A DNA stretch of 64,000 nt from Oceanobacillus sp. FSL K6-2867. Its GTDB lineage: Bacteria > Bacillota > Bacilli > Bacillales > Amphibacillaceae. Position numbers and translations under genes: made by a program. The notes beneath the pieces are model-generated. The model ran no database searches. It saw only the letters and a list, made by a program, of their open reading frames with translations, and had not been told where the DNA came from. Shown here one piece after another: positions 8,438-16,180 of this stretch (position 1 is its first letter; each line of letters begins with the position of its first letter). The DNA is taken from NCBI RefSeq assembly GCF_037963145.1, contig NZ_CP150144.1, forward strand, positions 372,001-436,000, given 5' to 3'.

Positions 8438-9364
8438 TTGCCGAATCAAGTTTATGCAATACTTCGCGGAGGATGGATGTTGTTGCGTTCTATCGCCGTT
8501 CTCTCCTCAAGTGTTGCCACGATTATTTCTAGTTTACTTCCTTTATTTATATATTCATCCATCTCATCGGGACGGCTTTGGCTGTTATTTGTTTTCCTTA
8601 CGATCGCTGCATTCGCCATACACGGCGTCCTAACACATGCTTTTAACGATTATACCGATCATTGTTCTGGTACGGATAGCTTTAGTCCAGCTATTTTGTC
8701 TGGAGGAAGTCGCGTAATCCAGAATGGAATGTTTTCTTTGCATGCAGTTCGCAAACTAGCTTTCGCCTTTACCTTTGTTCTTTTAATCCTTGCTTTGGTG
8801 CTTGCTATCTTTGCACAATACAAGCTCGTCATTTTATTATTGATTGGAATTTGGGGTGCTGTTTCTTACTCGGTCTCTCCTTTGCATCTGAGCTACCGGC
8901 CATTTTTAGGAGAATGGGCAAGTCTTTTTCCAGCTATCTTTTCACTTGGTTTGGCTGGACCTTGGTTGATGTTAAATACAATTCCAATATGGGCAATCCA
9001 AAATTCCTTGATTAATGCCCTTTTTTGTATGACATGGGTAATGGTTCATCACATTCCAGATTTACAAGCTGACAGACGAGCTTTACCGAAAAAACAAACA
9101 AGTGTCGTTTGGTTTGTTGAGCGATTCGGACTTTATTATGCACGTTTCCCAGCGCTGCTCTATCTTTTCGCTGCATTATTATGCATGCTTTGGTTAGGAT
9201 TCGAACGATTTTTGGCTGCAGGCTTCCTATTGATTATGCTCTCCATAGCGATAGTACTTGTTCTGAAGATGGATGTAGCTAATCATGAACAGGTAAGCAA
9301 TTATGAAAAGATATTACTTTTTCTTGCGATGCTAACAGCTGTTGGATTAGGTATTTTAGTTTAA
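8438..9364 (+). CDS. UbiA-family membrane prenyltransferase
   Basis: Polytopic protein of 308 residues with about 8-9 hydrophobic segments. The two magnesium-binding aspartate motifs of UbiA enzymes are present: N70-D71-x2-D74 (NDYTDHCSG) and D208-x3-D212 (IPDLQADRR). The YRPFLGE motif between them is also typical. It should move an isoprenoid chain to an aromatic or other acceptor at the membrane; the nearest well-known member is MenA of menaquinone synthesis, but the acceptor cannot be read from sequence. The start is TTG at 8438 with GAAAGGAG 9 nt upstream. It is a single-gene unit with a terminator 80 nt downstream. Confidence 0.82.
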   Translation: MPNQVYAILRGGWMLLRSIAVLSSSVATIISSLLPLFIYSSISSGRLWLLFVFLTIAAFAIHGVLTHAFNDYTDHCSGTDSFSPAILSGGSRVIQNGMFSLHAVRKLAFAFTFVLLILALVLAIFAQYKLVILLLIGIWGAVSYSVSPLHLSYRPFLGEWASLFPAIFSLGLAGPWLMLNTIPIWAIQNSLINALFCMTWVMVHHIPDLQADRRALPKKQTSVVWFVERFGLYYARFPALLYLFAALLCMLWLGFERFLAAGFLLIMLSIAIVLVLKMDVANHEQVSNYEKILLFLAMLTAVGLGILV

Positions 9365-9443
9365 AATGTCTTAATTCCTTTCTTTCCCATTGATTGTCTC
9401 TATCCAGCTGTTGCGACAGTTGTATAGATTTAGCAATACAAAT

Positions 9444-9480
9444 AAAAAAGTGATCGATAAATAATTATCGGCCACTTTTT
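9444..9480. terminator. Bidirectional terminator between the UbiA-type and DUF4349 genes
   Basis: AAAAAGTG pairs with CACTTTTT around an inner CGATAA/TTATCG stem. The T-run is best on the minus strand, but it can serve both convergent genes. Confidence 0.8.
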
Positions 9481-9553
9481 GCTGTTCAAAACCTGTTTAT
9501 TAAATACAATTCTAATAATTTGAATTTCATTTACTGAACTTCAGCTAATGAAC

Positions 9554-10504
9554 CTAATCATTCCGGCTATTTTTTCTTATCCTTTTGTAAATAAAAAAAC
9601 TAATTATCGCGATTATCCCAAGCAAGATAAACACCGGCATGTTACCGATAAAGAAAACAAAAATGCCTGAAAAAACTGCGAGAAGAAAATTGATGCTATT
9701 CAAAAATTGCTGTTTGGCTTTTTCCCATGTGTCTAATTCCCCTTCACTCATTCCTGAAATCGTTACATTGTTTTCCTCCATATAGATTGTAACCGTTGCT
9801 AAGTCGGTTCTGTTTTCTAAATAATTCATTCGCCCTTTTATTTCCTCTATTTCACCTTGAACCTTTGCCAAATCACCTGAAATGGTTAATAGATCCCCTG
9901 TTTTTTCTGCTTGTTCCATAAATGAAAGCAATCTTTCTTCGACGACACCTTTTGATTTTAAACGCGATTCTAGATCAATAAATTCTTCTGTCACATCCTG
10001 ACCTGAAATGGAACTTTCCAAAACTTTACTGCTCCCATCTTCCACTATTTGAATAAATTCACGAAATTGCGCCTGGGGAATCCTAACTGTCACATGTCCC
10101 GTCGCTGAATCATTTTCAGCGTATCCTTGCATATTCGAATCCACAATATAGCCGCCACGATCTATAACCTGAGACTCAATCGCATTGAATGACTGTTGGT
10201 AATTTTTTACTTCAATTTGCAGATTGGCAGTGTAAATTATTTTTCGATCTGTCTGGATGATTTCCCCTTCTTGTGATGAAGCACTTTCTTCTTGTGAATC
10301 ACTCACTTCTTGTTCTGTAGTGCGATCAGCTTCTCCACTCATTGAATTGCTGCTTTCTATTTCAACACTTTCCATTTCCACGCTTTCCTCCGTGTCAAAC
10401 TCAGCCCTGTCGCTGCTTACATCACTATTTTGTGCATCATTACTGCAAGCGGTTAGCAAAATGCCAATCCAAAGAAAAATCAAAATCAACAACCCATTTT
10501 TCAT
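9554..10504 (-). CDS. DUF4349-type lipoprotein
   Basis: Membrane-attached extracytoplasmic protein of about 316 residues. It has a lipoprotein signal with lipobox LTAC (Cys20), then an acidic, serine-rich low-complexity linker (about 21-85). A DUF4349 domain with a coiled-coil middle (EFIDLESRLKSKG to EEIKGRMNYLENR) and two C-terminal membrane segments with a basic tail follow. The ATG at 10504 is preferred because AAAGGGTGG lies upstream; the GTG at 10522 lies upstream of that site. The role of the family is unknown. It is a single gene, divergent from yfmM. Confidence 0.8.
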   Translation of the reverse strand: MKNGLLILIFLWIGILLTACSNDAQNSDVSSDRAEFDTEESVEMESVEIESSNSMSGEADRTTEQEVSDSQEESASSQEGEIIQTDRKIIYTANLQIEVKNYQQSFNAIESQVIDRGGYIVDSNMQGYAENDSATGHVTVRIPQAQFREFIQIVEDGSSKVLESSISGQDVTEEFIDLESRLKSKGVVEERLLSFMEQAEKTGDLLTISGDLAKVQGEIEEIKGRMNYLENRTDLATVTIYMEENNVTISGMSEGELDTWEKAKQQFLNSINFLLAVFSGIFVFFIGNMPVFILLGIIAIISFFIYKRIRKNSRND

Positions 10505-10650
10505 AAAGACCCACCCTTTCACTTCTATCAGCTATTTAAACTATTTACTTATAATTACAGACGTAATTTACAGAAAAATGTTACATCTATAGTCAAAATA
10601 AAAAAACAGTGACAGGAACTGCCTCCACGAGTTATAAAACCTGCCTACTG

Positions 10651-10665
10651 AGTCAAATCTTGACT
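10651..10665. promoter_or_regulatory. Inverted repeat upstream of yfmM
   Basis: AGTCAA-ATC-TTGACT is a perfect 6-bp inverted repeat about 70 nt before the yfmM start. Its right arm could act as a -35, but the TATAAT at 10688 is too far (22 nt) for a normal spacer. It may be an operator. Confidence 0.35.
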
Positions 10666-10731
10666 AGCCGTTTTCTATAATGACCTATATAATAGAACAG
10701 AATGTATTTTAGAAGGAAAAGGTGCTTTATA

Positions 10732-12288
10732 ATGAGTTTACTTACTGTTAAAAATTTAAGTCACGGATTTGGCGATCGCGCCATTTTCGATAACGTTTCT
10801 TTTCGTTTATTACAAGGAGAACATATTGGACTAATCGGAGCGAATGGTGAAGGCAAGTCCACTTTTATGAATATTATTACACAGAAACTTGAGCCTGATG
10901 CTGGAAATGTAACATGGGCAAAAAATGTCCGTGTAGGTTATTTGGATCAGCATGCTCTACTCAAGCAAGGGATGACTATTTTAGATGTGCTAAGAACGGC
11001 CTTCCAATATTTATATGATATGGAAGCTGAAATGAACGAACTATTCACAAAAATGGGTGAGGTCGGTCCAGAAGAATTAGAAAAACTGCTCGAAGAAACC
11101 GGACAAATACAAGACGCCCTTACAAACAGCGACTTCTATATTATCGATGCAAAAGCAGAGGAAGTTGCGAACGGGCTTGGTTTAAACGAATTTGGTTTAG
11201 ATCGTGATGTCCATGACTTAAGCGGTGGACAACGAACGAAAGTATTGCTTGCCAAGTTATTATTGGAAAAACCAGATATTTTATTGCTCGATGAGCCGAC
11301 AAACTATCTTGATGTGGAGCATATCGAATGGCTAAAAAACTACCTGTTAGCATATGAACATGCATTTATCCTTGTTTCACATGATATCCCATTCCTAAAT
11401 AGTGTTGTGAATCTCATCTACCATATGGAAAATCAACAGTTGACACGCTACCCTGGAGATTACAATGAATTCTTGCGAGTATACGAGATGAAGAAACAGC
11501 AACTTGCTGCTGCATACAAGAAACAACAACAGGAAATTGCTAATCTAAAAGATTTTGTAGCAAGAAACAAAGCAAATGCAGCAACAAGTCGAATGGCCAT
11601 GTCTCGCCAGAAAAAATTGGATAAGATGGATGTTATTGAGCTAGATGCCGAGAAACCAAAGCCTGAATTCAACTTCAAACAAGCTCGTACACCAGGTAAG
11701 TACCTGTTCGAAACGAAAGACCTCGTTATCGGCTATGATGAAGCCTTGTCTAGGCCACTTAATTTATCAATGGAACGTGGACAAAAGATTGCATTGTACG
11801 GTGCCAATGGTATTGGTAAAACTACTTTGCTACGTAGCATTCTTGGTGAAATCCCTGCCATTTCGGGCTCGGTTCAGTTAGGAGAGCATCTTCATATCGG
11901 ATATTTTGAACAAGAAATTAAAACAGAAAAAGATAAAACCTGCATGGATGAGGTTTGGGATGAATTCCCTCATTTCACGCAATACGAAGTACGTGCTGCT
12001 CTTGCAAAATGTGGATTAACAACAAAACATATTGAGAGTAAAGTTCAAGTACTAAGTGGTGGAGAAAAGGCCAAGGTCCGACTTTGTAAATTAATTAATA
12101 ACGAATCCAATTTACTCGTATTAGATGAACCTACAAATCATCTAGACCCGGATGCAAAAGCAGAACTAAAACGAGCACTAGGCGAGTACAAAGGCAGCGT
12201 CCTCCTCATCTCCCATGAACCTGATTTTTACGAGGGTATTGTAACGGATAAATGGAATTGTGAGGATTGGACGACGAAAGTGTTCTAA
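10732..12288 (+). CDS. yfmM: ABC-F family ATPase YfmM
   Basis: Soluble ABC-F protein of 518 residues with two nucleotide-binding domains and no membrane segment. Walker A is GANGEGKS (36-43) in the first domain and GANGIGKT in the second. Signatures LSGGQ and LSGGE, two Walker B LLDEPTN/VLDEPTN motifs, and the basic helical linker (VARNKANAATSRMAMSRQKK) are present. The start ATG at 10732 has AAAGGTG 7 nt upstream. It is nearly identical in plan to B. subtilis YfmM; ABC-F proteins act on ribosomes, in translation regulation or antibiotic protection. An AGTCAA-N3-TTGACT inverted repeat at 10651-10665 precedes the gene. Confidence 0.9.
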   Translation: MSLLTVKNLSHGFGDRAIFDNVSFRLLQGEHIGLIGANGEGKSTFMNIITQKLEPDAGNVTWAKNVRVGYLDQHALLKQGMTILDVLRTAFQYLYDMEAEMNELFTKMGEVGPEELEKLLEETGQIQDALTNSDFYIIDAKAEEVANGLGLNEFGLDRDVHDLSGGQRTKVLLAKLLLEKPDILLLDEPTNYLDVEHIEWLKNYLLAYEHAFILVSHDIPFLNSVVNLIYHMENQQLTRYPGDYNEFLRVYEMKKQQLAAAYKKQQQEIANLKDFVARNKANAATSRMAMSRQKKLDKMDVIELDAEKPKPEFNFKQARTPGKYLFETKDLVIGYDEALSRPLNLSMERGQKIALYGANGIGKTTLLRSILGEIPAISGSVQLGEHLHIGYFEQEIKTEKDKTCMDEVWDEFPHFTQYEVRAALAKCGLTTKHIESKVQVLSGGEKAKVRLCKLINNESNLLVLDEPTNHLDPDAKAELKRALGEYKGSVLLISHEPDFYEGIVTDKWNCEDWTTKVF

Positions 12289-12318
12289 ATGTATTTACAT
12301 TGATATTTTAACGTACGT

Positions 12319-12356
12319 AAGGCTTAGAGATAATGTTCTCTAAGCCTTATTTGTTT
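12319..12356 (+). terminator. Terminator of yfmM
   Basis: A perfect 12-bp stem AAGGCTTAGAGA / TCTCTAAGCCTT with a 6-nt loop is followed by a T-rich tail, 30 nt after the stop codon. Confidence 0.88.
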
Positions 12357-12408
12357 ATAATTGGAAAAGCAGCAATTGGTACAGGATCAGGTCAAGGACT
12401 AGCGTATG

Positions 12409-12590
12409 CTATGGCTTTATCTCTTTATCTAAAGAATGAGCTAAGATCGTTGTACACCAATAATCCAACCTGTCCATCTTTTGAATGTATTTTTCACTAT
12501 ATTCCTCCCCATACTTAGTAAATATTCGCCCTGATTGTTAATAAACCCTATTTCAGAATCATGTAGCCACAGCGAATATTGCAGCTATAA
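12409..12590 (-). pseudogene. Degraded ORF remnant, unknown protein
   Basis: The minus strand carries two adjoining protein-like frames. LWLHDSEIGFINNQGE is followed, after a shift of frame near 12520, by FTKYGEEYSEKYIQKMDRL and a stop at 12409. Neither frame has a good start or ribosome site. It looks like the 3' remnant of a lost gene, but I do not recognise the family and the call rests only on amino-acid composition. Confidence 0.3.
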
Positions 12591-12902
12591 TAAGTATAGG
12601 AAGTAAAATGCTCTTAACTTTGCTTTTGTTCCACATATCCAAAGCTATCATAATAGCAGCTATAATCATTAAGGGTATTCCAAGTAGCTTCATAATGTTT
12701 AATGCCAGCAGATTTCCTAAAGAAGCTAGAAAATAGCCTATTACAAGAAAGCCTATAGTTAAAATAAAATTTGCTGTTTTAAAATCCGTTTTCCGTCATC
12801 TCTATCATCTTTGTTCATTTTTAAATAAGCTATAAGCATCATAATAGCAGGTGTTCCCCACATCAATAGAAAATGAATCAGTGAGTCGATATCTATGTTC
12901 AA
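12559..12902 (-). pseudogene. Small membrane protein gene with a one-base frameshift
   Basis: A TTG start at 12902 preceded by AGGGGGG opens a frame (NIDIDSLIHFLLMWGTPAIM...) that ends early at 12759. One base later in the A4 run at 12789-12792 the other frame continues as a clean membrane protein (TDFKTANFILTIGFLVIGYF... to AAIFAVAT) ending at 12559. Adding one A restores a protein of 114 residues with about four membrane helices. It is either a real frameshift mutation or a sequencing error. Function unknown. Confidence 0.65.
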
Positions 12903-13000
12903 ATAATCCCCCCTAGCTATAGAAACACAGTTTACTTATTGGACAATTCCTCCAATAGATTCATACAACATAACATAATATTTAAGAATATAGTTTAAAT

Positions 13001-13032
13001 AAAAAGGGGGTCATTGCGTGGTCTCCTTTTTA
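13001..13032 (-). terminator. Probable terminator of the RDD-family gene
   Basis: On the minus strand AAAAAGG and CCTTTTT can pair around an imperfect centre and the right arm supplies T5. It follows the stop codon at 13033 directly. The inner stem is weak. Confidence 0.5.
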
Positions 13033-13443
13033 CTATGGTTTATCATACGTAACATGTGTTCCTGCAATAAAATCGTGAATAGACCGTTTATCTTCTCGAA
13101 TACCTACCATAAAAGCACTGGCAATAAGCCCAATTCCAAATGTCAATACATAAACTAATCCTGATACAATTTCACGCAGAAACATGGTTCCAAAACCCAC
13201 TTTTTCCCCATCTATACGTCCAATGCGTATTCCTAACGCTCTTTTTCCAATCGTATAACCATGCCAGAAAACAGGAAGTAATAAGAAATACAACAAATTT
13301 AAAATATCAATGAAGGAAAAATCCTCCATAAAGAATTGATTATAAATAAGAGAACTTATAAACCCAAGTGTAATTGTCAAAATAATTCCATCTAGTAAAG
13401 CTGCACCTAACCTTACCCAAAATCCTGCTGAATTAGTTGTCAA
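13033..13443 (-). CDS. RDD-family membrane protein
   Basis: Integral membrane protein of 136 residues. It has the family's R-x6-D pattern in the first helix (FWVRLGAALLDGIIL), a GKRALGIRI loop and the late REDKRSIHDFIAGTHV motif; three to four membrane helices are visible. The start is TTG at 13443 with AAAGGGAGGAG 6 nt ahead. RDD proteins are poorly characterised; some act in cation exchange. It lies in a row of small minus-strand membrane-protein genes, two of them broken. Confidence 0.8.
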   Translation of the reverse strand: MTTNSAGFWVRLGAALLDGIILTITLGFISSLIYNQFFMEDFSFIDILNLLYFLLLPVFWHGYTIGKRALGIRIGRIDGEKVGFGTMFLREIVSGLVYVLTFGIGLIASAFMVGIREDKRSIHDFIAGTHVTYDKP

Positions 13444-13528
13444 ACCGAACTCCTCCCTTTGAAGTTAATAACAATGCTGATTTTATCAATATGCGTGGGG
13501 GACACAAACTTAAATAGATTATTGTGAG

Positions 13529-13690
13529 CTAGTGAATCCTCTTTTCAACAAATAACAAAATCATTGTCGCCAATGGACCAAGTACAAGAGAAAGTAAAAA
13601 CCAGTTTAATCCTGTTCTATTCTTTCCTTGTGCAAGTGCGGCGTTTATCAACGCTAGGGTACCCCACCCTACAAAATATTGGTTATCCAT
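13529..13690 (-). CDS. Small membrane protein, 53 residues
   Basis: ATG at 13690 with GGAGAGG 5 nt ahead opens a 53-residue frame ending at 13529. It has two short hydrophobic segments (YFVGWGTLALINAAL and WFLLSLVLGPLATMILLFV) joined by a basic, glycine-containing turn (AQGKNRTGLN). The spacing, start and composition support a real gene. The GxGLxWFLLSLxLGPxAT pattern recalls widespread small membrane proteins of unknown role. Below usual ORF length cut-offs. Confidence 0.65.
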   Translation of the reverse strand: MDNQYFVGWGTLALINAALAQGKNRTGLNWFLLSLVLGPLATMILLFVEKRIH

Positions 13691-13795
13691 TCTATCCTCT
13701 CCATTAAAACGATATGAAGTATATACCCAAATATAATTTTGGTTAACTTTAAAAATAATTAGAAACTACCACTTTTCTTTTCAACTACCAATCTT

Positions 13796-14095
13796 CTAGA
13801 CCAATAAATAACCTACTATAAATGGTATTATCATTAATAATATGGAACTGATAATAAGCGTTAAGGAAACGGATTTTGGGAGTTTTACTCTACCTTTACC
13901 CTTATACCATCCTGAGAATTGTAACTTATTCCTGTACCATACAAACAGCAGTAAAAAAATAGCGATTGCACCAAGCCATGAATAAGATTTGGTTGATTCA
14001 TTGATACTATAAATATTCCCTAAAACCGCCCATCCCAATCCGCCAAGCAGTACAAAAATAATTATTATACGTGGTAGTTCTAATAAAATCCTCAA
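13796..14095 (-). CDS. Hypothetical membrane protein, 99 residues
   Basis: Not recognised. The TTG start at 14095 has GGTGGGAG 7 nt upstream. Three hydrophobic helices are visible (about 8-27, 41-53 and 76-98), with a basic loop (YRNKLQFSGWYKGKGRVKLPK) between the second and third, so the loop is probably cytoplasmic. It belongs to the run of small minus-strand membrane-protein genes between the RDD gene and nrnB. Confidence 0.65.
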   Translation of the reverse strand: MRILLELPRIIIIFVLLGGLGWAVLGNIYSINESTKSYSWLGAIAIFLLLFVWYRNKLQFSGWYKGKGRVKLPKSVSLTLIISSILLMIIPFIVGYLLV

Positions 14096-14160
14096 TTCTA
14101 ATCTCCCACCTTCTTTTCACAGCATCAGACCACTAGGTTACGAAAAAAAAGCGTATTACC

Positions 14161-14357
14161 TTAAATAAAAAACAATGAAATCAATAAGCTAATTGCAAAG
14201 AGTCCATATGCAATCTGTATGATGATATACATTGTAAATTCAAAGGATGAAAGTTTCCCTTTCCTTCTAATCTTTTCCAAGTGCCTAAAATAGAAAGCTG
14301 AACTAAAAACAAGTAAAAAGATAGCTATTGTGCGTAAAACTTCTACAAAAGTGACAC
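14161..14357 (-). pseudogene. Small membrane protein gene with a one-base frameshift near its start
   Basis: A GTG at 14357 with GGAGGG 9 nt ahead starts S-L-L then meets a stop. If the T4 run at codons 3-4 had one more T, the frame would continue as FVEVLRTIAIFLLVFSSAF... to LLISLFFI, 65 residues with two membrane helices and a basic loop. The downstream frame is fully open to the stop at 14161. It is either decayed or misread at a homopolymer. Confidence 0.55.
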
Positions 14358-14766
14358 ACTACAATACCCTCCACTCTCATTCTTTCTTTGGCATCTCTTC
14401 TGCGCATATATTTTTCCATAGATTAGTAATCTTAAAATACTAAGCGGCAGTTTTGCAATTAATAAGTAAAGCCGGCTAATTTAGAGGACTTTAATTTGTT
14501 TTTTCTCGTTTATTCTTTGAAAAGTACTTTAAAAAAGATTTATTTTATGAAACAGAGTGGTTTGCGAAACAGCTGCCCAAATTTGCATTTGTAGACAAAT
14601 TGCAAACCACTTTAGCATATATTTCATCTGAAATTCGATATTGATATTTGTAGAAGCCACTGTCCTTTTTATACGAATTAGAGTAATTAAAAGTTTCACT
14701 ATTAAGCAATTCAGCTTGGTTCGGTTATATAATTATTATTTTCCATGCATTAATTAGTTAAGGGGC
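14358..14766. other. Intergenic stretch with a large inverted repeat
   Basis: No convincing gene. The one clear structure is AGTGGTTTGC (near 14552) pairing with GCAAACCACT (near 14602) around an inner AATTTG/CAAATT stem, giving a possible 60-nt folded RNA without a T-run. Short minus-strand frames here have no start or ribosome site. Confidence 0.4.
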
Positions 14767-14800
14767 AAAAAACAGACTTCCAAACTTTATTGGAAGTCTG
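14767..14800 (-). terminator. Terminator of nrnB
   Basis: A perfect 11-bp stem CAGACTTCCAA / TTGGAAGTCTG is followed on the minus strand by T6, 21 nt beyond the nrnB stop codon. Confidence 0.92.
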
Positions 14801-14821
14801 CCGATACTACTATTCAACTTT

Positions 14822-16036
14822 TCAAATCCTTTTCTCATCATTATTTAATTGTATTCCATTTACACTGCCCAGCTTCTCCATCAAATAACTGACAAATGTA
14901 TCATCTCTCACAAGCCATGCTTCCTCTTTTCGCTTCAAAAAAATTTCTGCATCCTCAAAGCTTGAAAAGACTTGGGCAATTTTTTTCTTATCTTTTTCAA
15001 TCACCCAATGATCATCGTTTTCAGGATAAACGAGAAAAATAGCTTCCTTCCTATTTTTATACATTGCTCCAAAAGGTGATCCTTTTACATTATATCGATT
15101 TCTTTTTGCATCTTCCCGCAATGATTCCAGGTGAAAGGTATCTGCAACAAACAATTTATAAGCTTCATCCGTTAATGTGCAGCCTGATGCTTTCGCATGC
15201 CCACCTCCTGCAAACCTTCCTGCGAATTCAGACACATCGACATGATCATGGATTGTTCTAAAGCTTGCTCGCTTTCCGCCCATATTCAAAATCACAATGT
15301 AATCAAGATGTGGGTATTCTTTTCCTAACTCATTTCCAAGTTCCGAGTGGTAGGACTCCGCATATACAATTCCAGCAAAATGGTCACCAAGCTTCTTTTG
15401 CACGACCTGTCGTTTTTTTTGGCGAATGTAGCGCTCTATCTTACCACCTTCCATATGGAGAATTTTCATTTCAAAATCATCAAAATAGAATTGCTCACTT
15501 TTTTGTAATCGTTCGATCATAACTTCTTCAAATTCCTCAATAGAGACAAGAAAAAACAGCGCATTGAGCTTCCTCGCTTTTTGATTCTCGTTTTTTTCCC
15601 ATTCCCATGTATCATACTGCCTTACAAGTTCTACAAATTCTGCTACAGACTCAGAAGCCTCCAGCAGTTGGTGTTCAACAAGATAATCATAAAATAAAGA
15701 TGTTGCCGATGTTAAATTACCTTGTGTATCTTCAACGACAACATGTCCCCACTCATATTCGTTAAAATGCAATGAAGTTTTATGATGATCCAAAAATTGT
15801 ACTTTCCCACCAGCTTGATAAAATGCTTCCAATCTTTTTTCATTTTCCTCATTCACAGACAAATCAGTAATAAATAAAAAGGTGTCCTTATTCTCGTTTT
15901 CAAAAAACCACTCAACTTCCCGATTTAAGCTGGCAATGGAATTGTATCTAACCTTAACCTCTTTTCCAAAAGCGATCTTCGCTAAAATACCACAGCCAAC
16001 ACCATCTAAATCATTATGAGACAAAAGCTTATACAT
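14822..16036 (-). CDS. nrnB: DHH-family oligoribonuclease NrnB
   Basis: DHH/DHHA1 phosphoesterase of 404 residues that degrades very short RNA oligonucleotides. The N-terminal SHNDLDGVGCG gives the first aspartates, ITDLSVNE and FLDHHKTS the DHH motif, and GGGHAKASG the C-terminal DHHA1 substrate loop. The ATG at 16036 is preferred because GAGGTG lies 6 nt ahead; the frame continues upstream without a site. The sequence follows B. subtilis YngD (NrnB) nearly throughout (from memory). It is a single-gene unit. Confidence 0.9.
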   Translation of the reverse strand: MYKLLSHNDLDGVGCGILAKIAFGKEVKVRYNSIASLNREVEWFFENENKDTFLFITDLSVNEENEKRLEAFYQAGGKVQFLDHHKTSLHFNEYEWGHVVVEDTQGNLTSATSLFYDYLVEHQLLEASESVAEFVELVRQYDTWEWEKNENQKARKLNALFFLVSIEEFEEVMIERLQKSEQFYFDDFEMKILHMEGGKIERYIRQKKRQVVQKKLGDHFAGIVYAESYHSELGNELGKEYPHLDYIVILNMGGKRASFRTIHDHVDVSEFAGRFAGGGHAKASGCTLTDEAYKLFVADTFHLESLREDAKRNRYNVKGSPFGAMYKNRKEAIFLVYPENDDHWVIEKDKKKIAQVFSSFEDAEIFLKRKEEAWLVRDDTFVSYLMEKLGSVNGIQLNNDEKRI

Positions 16037-16138
16037 ATTTCTCACCTCAGATAATAGTATGCTTTTAATGGGAAAAATTATTGCATAGATATGAAACCGC
16101 AAATGATGAACGAGGATATTGCTTTGATTCGTTTTGCG

Positions 16139-16172
16139 AAAAAAAGAACTCCAGCCTTAGCTGAAGTTCTTT
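16139..16172 (-). terminator. Terminator of the giant surface protein gene
   Basis: AGAACTTCAGC pairs with GCTGGAGTTCT (one G-T pair), loop TAAG, followed by T7 on the minus strand; it starts 9 nt after the stop codon. Confidence 0.9.
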
Positions 16173-16180
16173 CAAATCCA

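Noticed and set aside
10660..10693. TTGACT with TATAAT as the yfmM promoter
   Set aside because: The spacer is 22 nt, too long for a SigA promoter; kept only as an inverted repeat.
14380..14480. Minus-strand frames MEKYMRRRDAKERM and SRLYLLIAKLPLSIL as small genes
   Set aside because: No ribosome site or start in the right place and the frames run into the stop codons of the frameshifted gene next to them; composition alone is too weak.
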